Assembly (NCBI GenBank): GCA_964588665.1 | Contig: CAZPQQ010000057.1 | Span: forward strand, 1-20,911 | DNA: 20,911 nt | Source of the DNA: UBA2160 sp964588665 | Lineage (GTDB): Bacteria > Chloroflexota > Dehalococcoidia > Lucifugimonadales > UBA1123 | Direction: 5' to 3' | Part shown: positions 8,236 to 15,088 of the stretch, piece by piece | Layout: each line of letters opens with the position of its first letter | Numbering within the stretch: the stretch's first letter is position 1 | Position numbers and translations under genes: made by a program | Notes under the pieces: generated by a model | What the model was told of the DNA's origin: nothing | What the model saw: only the letters and a program-made list of their open reading frames with translations | Databases searched by the model: none

Positions 8236-8261
8236 CCGTTCGCCCTGAGCCTGTCGAAGGG
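8236..8261 (+). repeat. Dispersed repeat family 1 (CTGAGCCTGTCGAAGG core)
   Basis: Third full-length copy of the 26-bp repeat, starting 16 bp after the stop of acyl-CoA dehydrogenase 2 and before the YHS-domain gene. Confidence 0.85.
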
Positions 8262-8305
8262 TCGTCGCAATTGAACATACTTATGCCAGACAAGGAATAC
8301 GAAAA

Positions 8306-8509
8306 ATGCCGAAAGACCCAGTGTGCGGAATAGACATCGACGAGGGCGCTGCTCGGGCGGAAACAGGGCAGACCAGGCACGGCGCAATTGAAGTGGACCC
8401 CGAAAAAGGCACTCGAAGATTCCACGCCGGCAAGTGGTACTATTTCTGCAGCCTCGATTGCCGCATCAAATTCATGGCCAGCCCCGAAACGTACATGGAG
8501 GGCGCGTAG
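8306..8509 (+). CDS. YHS-domain small protein
   Basis: A 67-residue protein consisting almost entirely of a YHS domain, a cysteine-containing fold found alone and fused to metal-transport ATPases and oxygenase components. Seen: DPVCGIDID at the N terminus (C7), then the diagnostic WYYFCSLDCRIKF (44-56, with C48 and C52) and PETYM. The three cysteines suit metal binding. The ATG follows AAGGAA by about eight bases. It lies between the acyl-CoA dehydrogenases and MmgE/PrpD 2 on the same strand. Its job here is unknown; it could supply or sense a metal for a neighbouring enzyme, but that is a guess. Confidence 0.82.
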   Translation: MPKDPVCGIDIDEGAARAETGQTRHGAIEVDPEKGTRRFHAGKWYYFCSLDCRIKFMASPETYMEGA

Positions 8510-8543
8510 GGTCGATTGACTCCCATGTGCCGGTCATGCTGCG

Positions 8544-8584
8544 ACCCCTTGCGTCCCTGCTGTCCCTTCCGTCCCTACATCCCC
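8544..8584 (+). repeat. GTCCCTNNN nonamer array A
   Basis: Successive 9-base units: ACCCCTTGC (degenerate), GTCCCTGCT, GTCCCTTCC, GTCCCTACA, then a partial TCCCC. It fills the spacer between the YHS gene and MmgE/PrpD 2, ending about 15 bp before the latter's start codon. The same unit recurs at 10691-10726. Confidence 0.75.
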
Positions 8585-8599
8585 AGACAACGGTGACCC

Positions 8600-9931
8600 A
8601 TGGGACCCACTGAAGCCCTCGCCCGGTTCATCGCCGAGCTGCGATACGACGATCTGCCGTCGGATGTCGTCGACGCCGCCAAGATAGCCATCGCCGACGG
8701 GGTGTCGGTCATGATGGCAGGGTCCAGCCAACCCCTGGCCGCCATCGTCGGCGACTACATCCGAGCTCTTGGCGGAGCGGAGCGATGCACTGTCGTTGGC
8801 CGCGACCTCAAGACCAACGCCCCCACGGCGTCGTTCGTCAACGGCGTGTTCGGCCACTGCCTGGATTTCGAGATACAAGGCCGCCCGCCAACCCACGGTA
8901 CGTCGTCGTGTCTTCCTGCCGCGCTCGCTCTGGGCGAGGATGTCGGTGCATCGGGCCGGACCATCATCGAAAGCTACGTCGTCGGCTGGGAGATTCAGGC
9001 ACGGATCCGCTCAGCCACGGCGCCAGCAACTAATCCCGCGTACCACCCCCCTGGCCTAGTCGGACCGTTGGGCGCCGCGGCCGCCGGTTCGAGAGTCCTT
9101 GGCCTGGACGCTCATCACACCAACATGACCCTCGGCATCGCGGCGTCTCGCACTGGCGGACTGACGGCCAACACGGGAACGATGGTCAAATCCACTCACC
9201 CTGGCAACGCCGCGAGGATGGGCGCCGAGGCGGCCTTGCTTGCCAGAGCCGGCTTCACAGCAAGCGAGGACATCCTGGAGACCCGCCACGGCTTCGGCGA
9301 CGCGCTTTTCGGCGGCGATGTCGACTGGGACTCGATCACCGACGGTCTCGGCCAGCGGTTTCGGCTGGTCGATCCTGGTTTCAACATCAAGCGATTTCCT
9401 GCGCAGATCCACATGCAGAGACCGATCGAATCTGTTCTCAATCTTCGGCAGAGCCACGATCTCCAGGCCAGCGCCGTCGAGAGCCTCACCGTTCACGTGC
9501 GCGGCAAGGGCCACTCAGGACCTGTGCCGAAGAGCGGCCTGGACGGCAAGTTCAGCGTCGAGTACTGCGCCGCCGCCGCCCTGCTCGACGGTCGGGTCGG
9601 CATCGACACGTTCACCGACGAGCGCCGCTTCGCTCCGGACATGGAGGCGCTGCTGCCCAGGGTCCGCGTCGTCTCCGAACCGGATCGCGAAGGAGCCGAG
9701 GCTGTTGCGACGCTCAAGAACGGCGCTACGGTGAGCGGCGCGTGCGTCGAATTCCTGGGCTCGATTGGCAACCCCATGAACTCCGACGAACGCAAAGCCA
9801 AGTTCTTGCACTGCACCGAGATTATCCTCGACGGGCAAGCGGCGGAGCGCCTGCACGAAACCCTGGAGAATCTTGAAGACGTCGATGACGTCTCCGAATT
9901 GATGGCCCAACTGGTCGTTAACGCCGAATGA
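8600..9931 (+). CDS. MmgE/PrpD family protein 2
   Basis: A 443-residue MmgE/PrpD family member and paralog of the gene at 1386-2738. Seen: GHCLDF (85-90) at the family's GHxxDFDD position, followed by EI rather than DD; THGTSSCLPAALALGEDVGASG; and THPGNAARMG (199-208) followed by the ARAGFTASEDILETRHGF segment. The changed DFEI suggests a different substrate from paralog 1. The ATG has only a weak GGTGA upstream, and the nonamer array lies directly before it. Its last codons overlap the next gene by ATGA, indicating translational coupling. Reaction not assignable: dehydratase, decarboxylase or epimerase are all possible. Confidence 0.88.
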   Translation: MGPTEALARFIAELRYDDLPSDVVDAAKIAIADGVSVMMAGSSQPLAAIVGDYIRALGGAERCTVVGRDLKTNAPTASFVNGVFGHCLDFEIQGRPPTHGTSSCLPAALALGEDVGASGRTIIESYVVGWEIQARIRSATAPATNPAYHPPGLVGPLGAAAAGSRVLGLDAHHTNMTLGIAASRTGGLTANTGTMVKSTHPGNAARMGAEAALLARAGFTASEDILETRHGFGDALFGGDVDWDSITDGLGQRFRLVDPGFNIKRFPAQIHMQRPIESVLNLRQSHDLQASAVESLTVHVRGKGHSGPVPKSGLDGKFSVEYCAAAALLDGRVGIDTFTDERRFAPDMEALLPRVRVVSEPDREGAEAVATLKNGATVSGACVEFLGSIGNPMNSDERKAKFLHCTEIILDGQAAERLHETLENLEDVDDVSELMAQLVVNAE

Positions 9932-10371
9932 CGGACTCGTTCCCGTTCAGCAATGAGACCTACGAGGCGGAATGGGTGATCGACGGCGTGCTCGCACGCG
10001 CCCAACGCCCCGGATACCCCGTCGATCGGCCGCCTGCCGAAACAGTCGATCGTTGGATCGATGCCGCGTTCGCGCTGGGCGTGCTAAGCGTCATTTGCCT
10101 CCTGGACCACGAGCAACTATCGCAATACGACCACATCGAACTCGGCGACGATGGACTCTTAGCGCACTATCGCGCACGCGGCTTGAAAGTCGCTCACGTT
10201 CCCGCTGACGACTACAAGACGCCGCCGCTTTCAAACGAGGAACTGGCCGAGGTTTGGGACGCTTACCAGCGGCTCGAGATACCGGTGCTGGTACACTGCT
10301 CTGCGGGCCGTGATCGCGCCGGAGCAGCGGTGGAGCACATACGGACGCGACTCGGCGATGACGCCCAGTAG
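9928..10371 (+). CDS. Tyrosine/dual-specificity phosphatase-like protein
   Basis: A 147-residue protein with the cysteine-phosphatase loop VHCSAGRDRAG (122-132; nucleophile C124, arginine R130). The upstream VPADDYKTPP (91-100) has D94/D95 placed to act as general acid. Small size and a single domain fit the dual-specificity or atypical phosphatase group, which removes phosphate from proteins or small phosphorylated molecules. It begins with an ATGA overlap on MmgE/PrpD 2, so the two are probably made together, an unusual pairing. The natural substrate cannot be told; a small metabolite or nucleotide is as likely as phosphoprotein. Confidence 0.83.
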   Translation: MTDSFPFSNETYEAEWVIDGVLARAQRPGYPVDRPPAETVDRWIDAAFALGVLSVICLLDHEQLSQYDHIELGDDGLLAHYRARGLKVAHVPADDYKTPPLSNEELAEVWDAYQRLEIPVLVHCSAGRDRAGAAVEHIRTRLGDDAQ

Positions 10372-10389
10372 ACCTGGAGGCCATGCGCC

Positions 10390-10596
10390 ATGGCATGTCT
10401 AACGGAGCGGATCACAGCAACCCCCGGACAATGTGGCGGCAGGCCGTGCATCCGGGGAATGCGGATTCGAGTCAAAGACGTGATCGATCTGATGGCGAAT
10501 GGACTCACGCCCGATCAGGTAATGGAAGAACTGCCAGATCTCGAACTGGAGGACGTCCGAGCCTCGCTCAGGTTTGCCAGCGACCGGCTCGGCTAG
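10390..10596 (+). CDS. DUF433 family protein (antitoxin-like)
   Basis: A 68-residue protein matching DUF433: RITATPGQCGGRPCIRGMRI near the N terminus, then VKDVIDLMANGLTPDQVMEELPDLELEDVRASL, which resembles a winged or homeodomain-like DNA-binding fold. The start at 10390 has TGGAGG nine bases upstream. DUF433 proteins are often the antitoxin-like partner of a DUF5615/PIN-like nuclease encoded directly downstream. Here the following 165 bp contain no such gene, only the minus-strand AOR terminator and a repeat array, so this copy is orphaned. Stop is 19 bp after the phosphatase-like gene is passed by its own leader, so it may be read with that cluster. Confidence 0.8.
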   Translation: MACLTERITATPGQCGGRPCIRGMRIRVKDVIDLMANGLTPDQVMEELPDLELEDVRASLRFASDRLG

Positions 10597-10650
10597 CCTG
10601 TGGGCGCCATGTAAACTTTCGGACGACGCATTGATCGGCAGCGCCAGCAA

Positions 10651-10690
10651 TAGAAAAGAGGCCCGCCCAGCTTAAACTGTGCGAGCCTCT
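10651..10690 (-). terminator. Rho-independent terminator for AOR gene
   Basis: Read on the minus strand, AGAGGCTCGC (10690-10681) pairs with GCGGGCCTCT (10666-10657) as a 10-bp stem with one G-U wobble, followed by TTTTCT. On the plus strand that wobble becomes a C-A mismatch and no T run follows, so the terminator serves the minus-strand AOR gene. An inner CAG/CTG pairing could extend the stem. Confidence 0.8.
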
Positions 10691-10726
10691 GTCCCTGTGG
10701 TCTCTTCGGTCCCTTGAGTCCCTTAC
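10691..10726 (+). repeat. GTCCCTNNN nonamer array B
   Basis: Four exact 9-base units in tandem: GTCCCTGTG, GTCTCTTCG, GTCCCTTGA, GTCCCTTAC. It directly abuts the terminator stem and lies between the AOR stop and that terminator, so it would be in the AOR transcript as AGGGAC repeats. Confidence 0.8.
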
Positions 10727-10762
10727 GCCGAGCCAGCCATCGGGCTAGTCGCGCCAACCGCC

Positions 10763-12592
10763 CTATTTGGCGAAACCTAGTCCCAGCGAGTCGAGCTTTG
10801 CGTCGCTGGGGCGGGCCGTCTTCGGGTCCCAGTCGGCGGCTTCCATGTACTCTTTCTGCAACGTTTCCATGTCAACATCGACGCCCCGGAGGTTGCCAGC
10901 CTCCATGCCGCGAAGCATGCGAGGCGAATAACTGAACTCGGTCGGGTTGAGGCCCTCTCGAATGTTGAACATGTGCCGCAAAGTGCCGATGCGCTCACCG
11001 GCTTCGATGCACCGATCAGCGTCCCACTCTTCGCCGCTGATGACTGTCATGAACTCGGTGAGGAGATTCAGGCCGTAGGTCATGTAGCCGAACTGGCAGA
11101 TGCCCGCGGAGTTGACCGTGTGCATCAGGGCCGAGGTGATGCGGTGTGCGTCGCCCTTGCCCGTGTAGTCGTACTTGTCGCCGCGGTCCAAGTCCAGCCC
11201 GGCGGGGATGCCGCCCTCGTGCCCCTGGGTGTGGCGTCCGGGCGTCGCGTCCATGGTGTAGGTGGTTGCCAGGGCCGGCTCGAGACGAGGGTCGTGCATC
11301 GGGAGTTCTTGGCCCTGCACGTGAATGGCGTACTGCTCGGCGCCCCTGCCGATCCGTTCCGCGGCCACCCTCACGCCGTCCGCGATCACGTCGCCGAAGC
11401 CCTCGCGCATCGCCAACTTGTCGGTCATCGCGACAATCGATTCGACGTTGCCCCACGTCATCTCGATGCCGTCGGTGTCCTCCAGCGTGATGATGTCGTT
11501 CTCGAAGCACTCGATGACGAAGGCGATGGTGACCCCGGCCGAAATCGTATCGAGGCCGTAGCGGTTGCACTGCTCGTTGGCCTTTATCAGGGCGCCGATG
11601 TCGGTGCTCAACGTCATCGTCCCGAAGGACGCCGCGGTCTCGTACTCAGGCTTGTGGTGGGCGACTCCCGCGTACGGACCCTCTTTCGCCTGCATGTGGC
11701 CGCCGCAAGCGAGGCTGCATCGCCAGCAACCGTACCGCTTGCTCTGAAGGGGCATGATGTTCTCGTCTTTGTAGCTCTCGACGCCTTCCTCGAAGTCGGC
11801 CATTCCGGAGCCGCCCCAGTTCTTAACAGGGGAGTCGCCGCTCATGGCGGACGGACTGGTGAGCCCGAGCGTGCCGGTGCCGTGGAAGAAGTCGTACAGC
11901 CCTTCGTTCGCCTCCTTCAACATGCGGCGGCGAACCTCTCTGGCTTTGCTGATATTGGGAATGGGCACCTGGGCTTTGCCCTTGACCACGACGGCTTTGA
12001 GCTTCTTGGAGCCCATGACCGCTCCGACGCCCGAGCGACCGGCGGCGCGCCCCTTGTCGTTCATGATGCAGGAGATGAGAGAGAGCTTCTCGCCGGCCTG
12101 TCCGATGGACGCGACCTGCGTGCCTCTGCCGTGGCGTTCGATCAGGATGTCTTCGGTTTCGTTGCTGTCGAGGCCCCAAAGGTCCGACGCATCGTGTAGC
12201 GACGCCTCTCCGTCTTCGATCAGCAGGTACGTCGGGTTCTCTGCGATGCCGGTGAACAGCAGTCCGTCGTATCCCGCGAACTTCATGTGTGGGCCGAATG
12301 TGCCGCCGCAATTGGCGTCGCCCCAAGTCCCCGTGAGCGGGGACTTGCACACTGCCACGAAACGGTTGCCCTCGATGCAGGGCGTTCCCGTCATTGGCCC
12401 GGTGAGCAGGCCGAGGATGTTGTCGGGACCCAGAGCGTCCACGTTTGGTTTCATTCGGTCGTAGAGTATCTTGACCCCAATGCCGTAGCCGCCGATGTAG
12501 TCTCTTGTCAGTTCTTCGGACAGCGGCAGGTCCTCGAACTCCTGTTTGGTTAGGTCAACGTCGAGAAACTTGCCCATGTAGCCGTTAGCCAT
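10763..12592 (-). CDS. Aldehyde:ferredoxin oxidoreductase family protein
   Basis: A 609-residue tungsten/molybdenum-bispyranopterin oxidoreductase of the AOR family, which interconverts aldehydes and carboxylic acids with ferredoxin in the cytoplasm. Seen: N-terminal LTRDYIGGYGIGVKILYDRM, GPMTGTPCIEGNRF, the pterin-site motif GRSGVGAVMGSKKLKA (185-200), and [4Fe-4S] ligands C289-x2-C292-x3-C296 with C499 in NSAGIC. The usual DxxGxC is therefore NxxGxC. I chose the ATG at 12592, which has AAGGAG seven bases upstream; an in-frame ATG at 12679 would add 29 unrelated residues. No ferredoxin-like small subunit or cofactor gene is adjacent. It ends at a clear terminator. Family certain; substrate and metal unknown. 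Confidence 0.92.
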   Translation of the reverse strand: MANGYMGKFLDVDLTKQEFEDLPLSEELTRDYIGGYGIGVKILYDRMKPNVDALGPDNILGLLTGPMTGTPCIEGNRFVAVCKSPLTGTWGDANCGGTFGPHMKFAGYDGLLFTGIAENPTYLLIEDGEASLHDASDLWGLDSNETEDILIERHGRGTQVASIGQAGEKLSLISCIMNDKGRAAGRSGVGAVMGSKKLKAVVVKGKAQVPIPNISKAREVRRRMLKEANEGLYDFFHGTGTLGLTSPSAMSGDSPVKNWGGSGMADFEEGVESYKDENIMPLQSKRYGCWRCSLACGGHMQAKEGPYAGVAHHKPEYETAASFGTMTLSTDIGALIKANEQCNRYGLDTISAGVTIAFVIECFENDIITLEDTDGIEMTWGNVESIVAMTDKLAMREGFGDVIADGVRVAAERIGRGAEQYAIHVQGQELPMHDPRLEPALATTYTMDATPGRHTQGHEGGIPAGLDLDRGDKYDYTGKGDAHRITSALMHTVNSAGICQFGYMTYGLNLLTEFMTVISGEEWDADRCIEAGERIGTLRHMFNIREGLNPTEFSYSPRMLRGMEAGNLRGVDVDMETLQKEYMEAADWDPKTARPSDAKLDSLGLGFAK

Positions 12593-12671
12593 TACGATCT
12601 CCTTCGCGCGACGCCTCCACCTCCACACGACACACACCCAAAAATCGCGACTATTCTGTGAATGGCTGAAC

Positions 12672-12698
12672 CTTATCATCGCCGCTCGGGGCAGTCAA
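12672..12698 (-). promoter_or_regulatory. Possible promoter for AOR gene
   Basis: Minus strand TTGACT (12698-12693, 5 of 6) with GATAAG (12677-12672, 4 of 6) at a short 15-bp spacing, about 80 bp before the AOR start codon. Weak because of the spacing. Confidence 0.3.
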
Positions 12699-12774
12699 TG
12701 ACGACCGATGTCGTTTGGCACGGTGTGCCCGTTGGGTCGTGAGCCTGTTTGGACGCGAGGTGGTGCGGCCGAAA

Positions 12775-13485
12775 CTACACGAACCGGTAGGATTCGCTGA
12801 GAATGCTTGCGATAGCGTCCGTCCACAGGAGGATGCCGATCACCGCTAGTACCACCTCCCCAACGCTGGGCCTGGTGCTGAAATGCGGGCCGGCTGAAAG
12901 TTCCCGCCAGTAACGATTGAGATTCTTCTGGACGTTGTACAGGAGGAGTATGACGACCGACACAGAGCCGATATCGATCATGAACATGATCAGAGCGGCC
13001 TGGTAGGGCGTTCGGAATTCCGCAACAGCGAACGCTGCCCCATTCAGAACGAAGATTCCGATCATCAGGTATACCGCGGCGCCCGCGCTGATTGAACACG
13101 TCAGCCCGGCCTGCAGCATCAGCTCCCGGAACGTTCGCATGTGAGCGTGGACGCGGAACAGCGAGTAGATCGGCACAGTGCCGATGGCGGTCGCATGCCA
13201 CACCGGATATGCCACCGATTGCGTGTAGTCGCGGTACTGCTTCCAGGTCAGGTAGAACCAGTAGAACAGATAAAACCCCCAAGAAAGGATGGACATCACG
13301 ACAATTCTGTCCGGGGAAATCCTGTATCCCGACACCGACGCTGTTGGGGTGTCCACCGGCGTCTCGTCCGCCTGGTGCGGCTCGATGTCGAAGCCAGCCG
13401 GCAGTCCTGCCCCGCAAGAGGTACAGAAGTTCGCTCTGGATTGCGACTGTGCCCCGCATTTGGGGCAGGCGCGGGCGTCAGTCAT
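12775..13485 (-). CDS. Zinc-ribbon membrane protein (DUF4234-like)
   Basis: A 236-residue protein with an N-terminal zinc ribbon (CPKCG at 7-11 and CTSCG at 21-25), a disordered acidic linker (about 30-58), then four or five hydrophobic segments near 61-80, 97-110, 132-155, 162-184 and 208-228. The first membrane segment, SWGFYLFYWFYLTWKQYRDY, resembles DUF4234, a family of unknown function often joined to zinc ribbons. The ribbon should face the cytoplasm. The ATG at 13485 is preceded only by a weak GACGAG. It lies between the AOR and crotonase genes on the same strand but has no evident tie to their metabolism. Confidence 0.75.
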   Translation of the reverse strand: MTDARACPKCGAQSQSRANFCTSCGAGLPAGFDIEPHQADETPVDTPTASVSGYRISPDRIVVMSILSWGFYLFYWFYLTWKQYRDYTQSVAYPVWHATAIGTVPIYSLFRVHAHMRTFRELMLQAGLTCSISAGAAVYLMIGIFVLNGAAFAVAEFRTPYQAALIMFMIDIGSVSVVILLLYNVQKNLNRYWRELSAGPHFSTRPSVGEVVLAVIGILLWTDAIASILSESYRFV

Positions 13486-13602
13486 TGCTCGTCACGTTTG
13501 GTCTTTGTAAGGTCGGGCCCGTTCCAGATCAATTCTGATGTCTCCCATACCGATTGAGCATTGAGGCTCCGGTCCAGATCGCGACAAGTGTCTCAGCCTG
13601 TG

Positions 13603-14427
13603 TCAGCGGCCCGTGAAGTTCGGCTTGCGTTGCTCCACGAAAGCCTTGGCGGCCTCTTTGTTGTCCTCGCTGCCCATCGTCATGTCCTCCATGGCCAGAC
13701 CGAACTCCATGACTGAGTGGTACGTTTGCCACAGAATCCGATTGACGGTCAGCTTGGTCCATCGAATCGCCATCGGAGGTCCGTCGACGAGTTCCTTGGC
13801 GAACTTGGTCGCCTCATCCAATAAGGCGTCGAGGGGTACCACGCGGTTGGCGAGGCCGATCTTGTCGGCCTCCTCGGCGCCGACCATCCGGCCTGTCATC
13901 AACAACTCCTTGGCGCGGTTGACTCCCACCAGGTGAGGCCAGATAAGCGCCCCGCCGTCACCCGCGACCAAACCCGCCCGCACGTGCGTGTCGCCGATGT
14001 GGGCCACGTCGGCCATGAACACGACGTCGCACATCAACGCCAACGTCGCCCCCAGTCCGGCGGCGGGACCGTTCACGGCGGCGATCAACGGCTTCTCGAA
14101 GTTCAGGTAGTCTTGAATCAGATACTTCGCCTCGTGCTGGAGTCCCCCGAAATTGCGAGGCGGAGGCGCCCCGTCGTCGTGAGATTCCGATCGCTGGGAC
14201 ATCCCGCCGAGGTCGGCGCCGGAGCAAAACCCGCGGCCGGCGCCGGTGATGATCACGGCGCCGATATCGGGGTCCCCGTTCGCCGTCCGCATTATCTCCC
14301 GCCATCCATCGGACATGCCGGGCAACAGAGCGTTCAGGCGATCCGGTCGGTTGAGGGTGACCGTGGCGATCTTGTCTTTGACCTCCACCAGGATATCCAT
14401 GTCTGCGAACTTGCTGTAATCGGCCAT
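13603..14427 (-). CDS. Crotonase (enoyl-CoA hydratase/isomerase) family protein
   Basis: A 274-residue crotonase-fold protein. Seen: ATVTLNRPDRLNAL (21-34) and the oxyanion-hole segments GRGFCSGADLGGM (64-76) and NGPAAGLGATLALMCDVV. The two glutamates of classical enoyl-CoA hydratase are absent: the first position is T128 and the second falls in IGDTHVRAGLVAGDGG. It may therefore be an isomerase, hydrolase or other crotonase-type enzyme. The ATG at 14427 follows AAGGAGG by about nine bases. The reading frame stays open to an ATG at 14607, but those 60 residues are translation of a repeat element. It could act on CoA esters made by the left-hand cluster, though it is 8 kb away from it. Confidence 0.87.
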   Translation of the reverse strand: MADYSKFADMDILVEVKDKIATVTLNRPDRLNALLPGMSDGWREIMRTANGDPDIGAVIITGAGRGFCSGADLGGMSQRSESHDDGAPPPRNFGGLQHEAKYLIQDYLNFEKPLIAAVNGPAAGLGATLALMCDVVFMADVAHIGDTHVRAGLVAGDGGALIWPHLVGVNRAKELLMTGRMVGAEEADKIGLANRVVPLDALLDEATKFAKELVDGPPMAIRWTKLTVNRILWQTYHSVMEFGLAMEDMTMGSEDNKEAAKAFVEQRKPNFTGR

Positions 14428-14488
14428 GCCGGCGCCTCCTTGAATAGTTGAGATGGCGATAAACGAATTAATTGACCGCAACTTGAAC

Positions 14489-14591
14489 TCGCCATTCTGA
14501 GCCCGTCCGCCTAAGGCGGAAAGAATCTCGCCACCCGTGGAGCGTTTCTCCCTGCGAAGCCCCAGATACTTTGCTTCGCTCAGCATGGCGA
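14489..14591. repeat. Repeat family 2 element with terminal inverted repeats
   Basis: A 103-bp element bounded by TCGCCATTCTGAGC (14489-14502) and GCTCAGCATGGCGA (14578-14591), which are inverted copies with one mismatch. It contains an internal palindrome, TCCGCCTAAGGCGGA (14506-14520). A single arm of the same family lies at 2873-2900. It has no coding capacity and resembles REP or MITE-like intergenic elements. It lies 62 bp upstream of the crotonase start. Confidence 0.7.
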
Positions 14592-14607
14592 ACTGACTTG
14601 AGCACAA

Positions 14608-15088
14608 TCTATTAAGTTGAAGGCGATTTCGACGGGCGGACGCTCAGGCTATCATGCCTCCCATAGTAACGCGAGTCGGCGACTTGCCGGCCTTAGCCGG
14701 CCAAGACATGTCTGCCATCGCGGCGTGCTTGGCGGATCGTAACGAGACGTCGCCGTCAATTGCCTGGAGAATCAGACTCTGGCGCTGCCGATATATCGAC
14801 GGCGAGCTTTTCGATTATGCGGAGAGGCTTGAGCAGAGGGTAACTTTCCTGTACAAATGCCGGACTTTCTGATTCTATTGCCGTGTTGACGATGTCGAAG
14901 AACGGGAACGATCCGCGATATCGTATCCGTAACGACAATCCAGCGGGTCCGGTTTATGTGCATCGAATGTTCGAGGGACTCTCGGGCGCCCGTGCAACCT
15001 GCGAACCGCCCCGGGACATGTGTGTGGAGAAAGCGTTGACCACATCCGAAACTTTGGCAGTCGGGACGTGCGACAGAGGTATGATTCC
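14608..15088. other. Sparse intergenic region, no convincing gene
   Basis: About 480 bp with only short reading frames (72 residues at 14654-14872 and 69 residues at 14883-15092, both plus strand) that show no recognisable domain or good ribosome-binding site. A 9-bp-stem hairpin (CTTGCCGGC, loop CTTA, then GCCGGCCAAG) at 14683-14705 interrupts the first. The second ends in an ATGA overlap with the next gene, which could be chance. Confidence 0.5.

Noticed and set aside
8544..10726. CRISPR array
   Set aside because: The nonamer units are far too short and have no spacers; they are simple period-9 tandem repeats.
12695..13459. 254-residue minus-strand open frame over the zinc-ribbon gene
   Set aside because: The alternative frame has the zinc-ribbon cysteines and membrane segments; this one is Arg/Gly-rich noise.
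14428..14607. 60-residue N-terminal extension of the crotonase
   Set aside because: It is translation of the repeat-family-2 element; the ATG at 14427 has a strong ribosome-binding site and matches the family start.
14654..14872. 72-residue plus-strand open frame
   Set aside because: No recognisable domain or ribosome-binding site, and it contains a perfect hairpin; probably non-coding.
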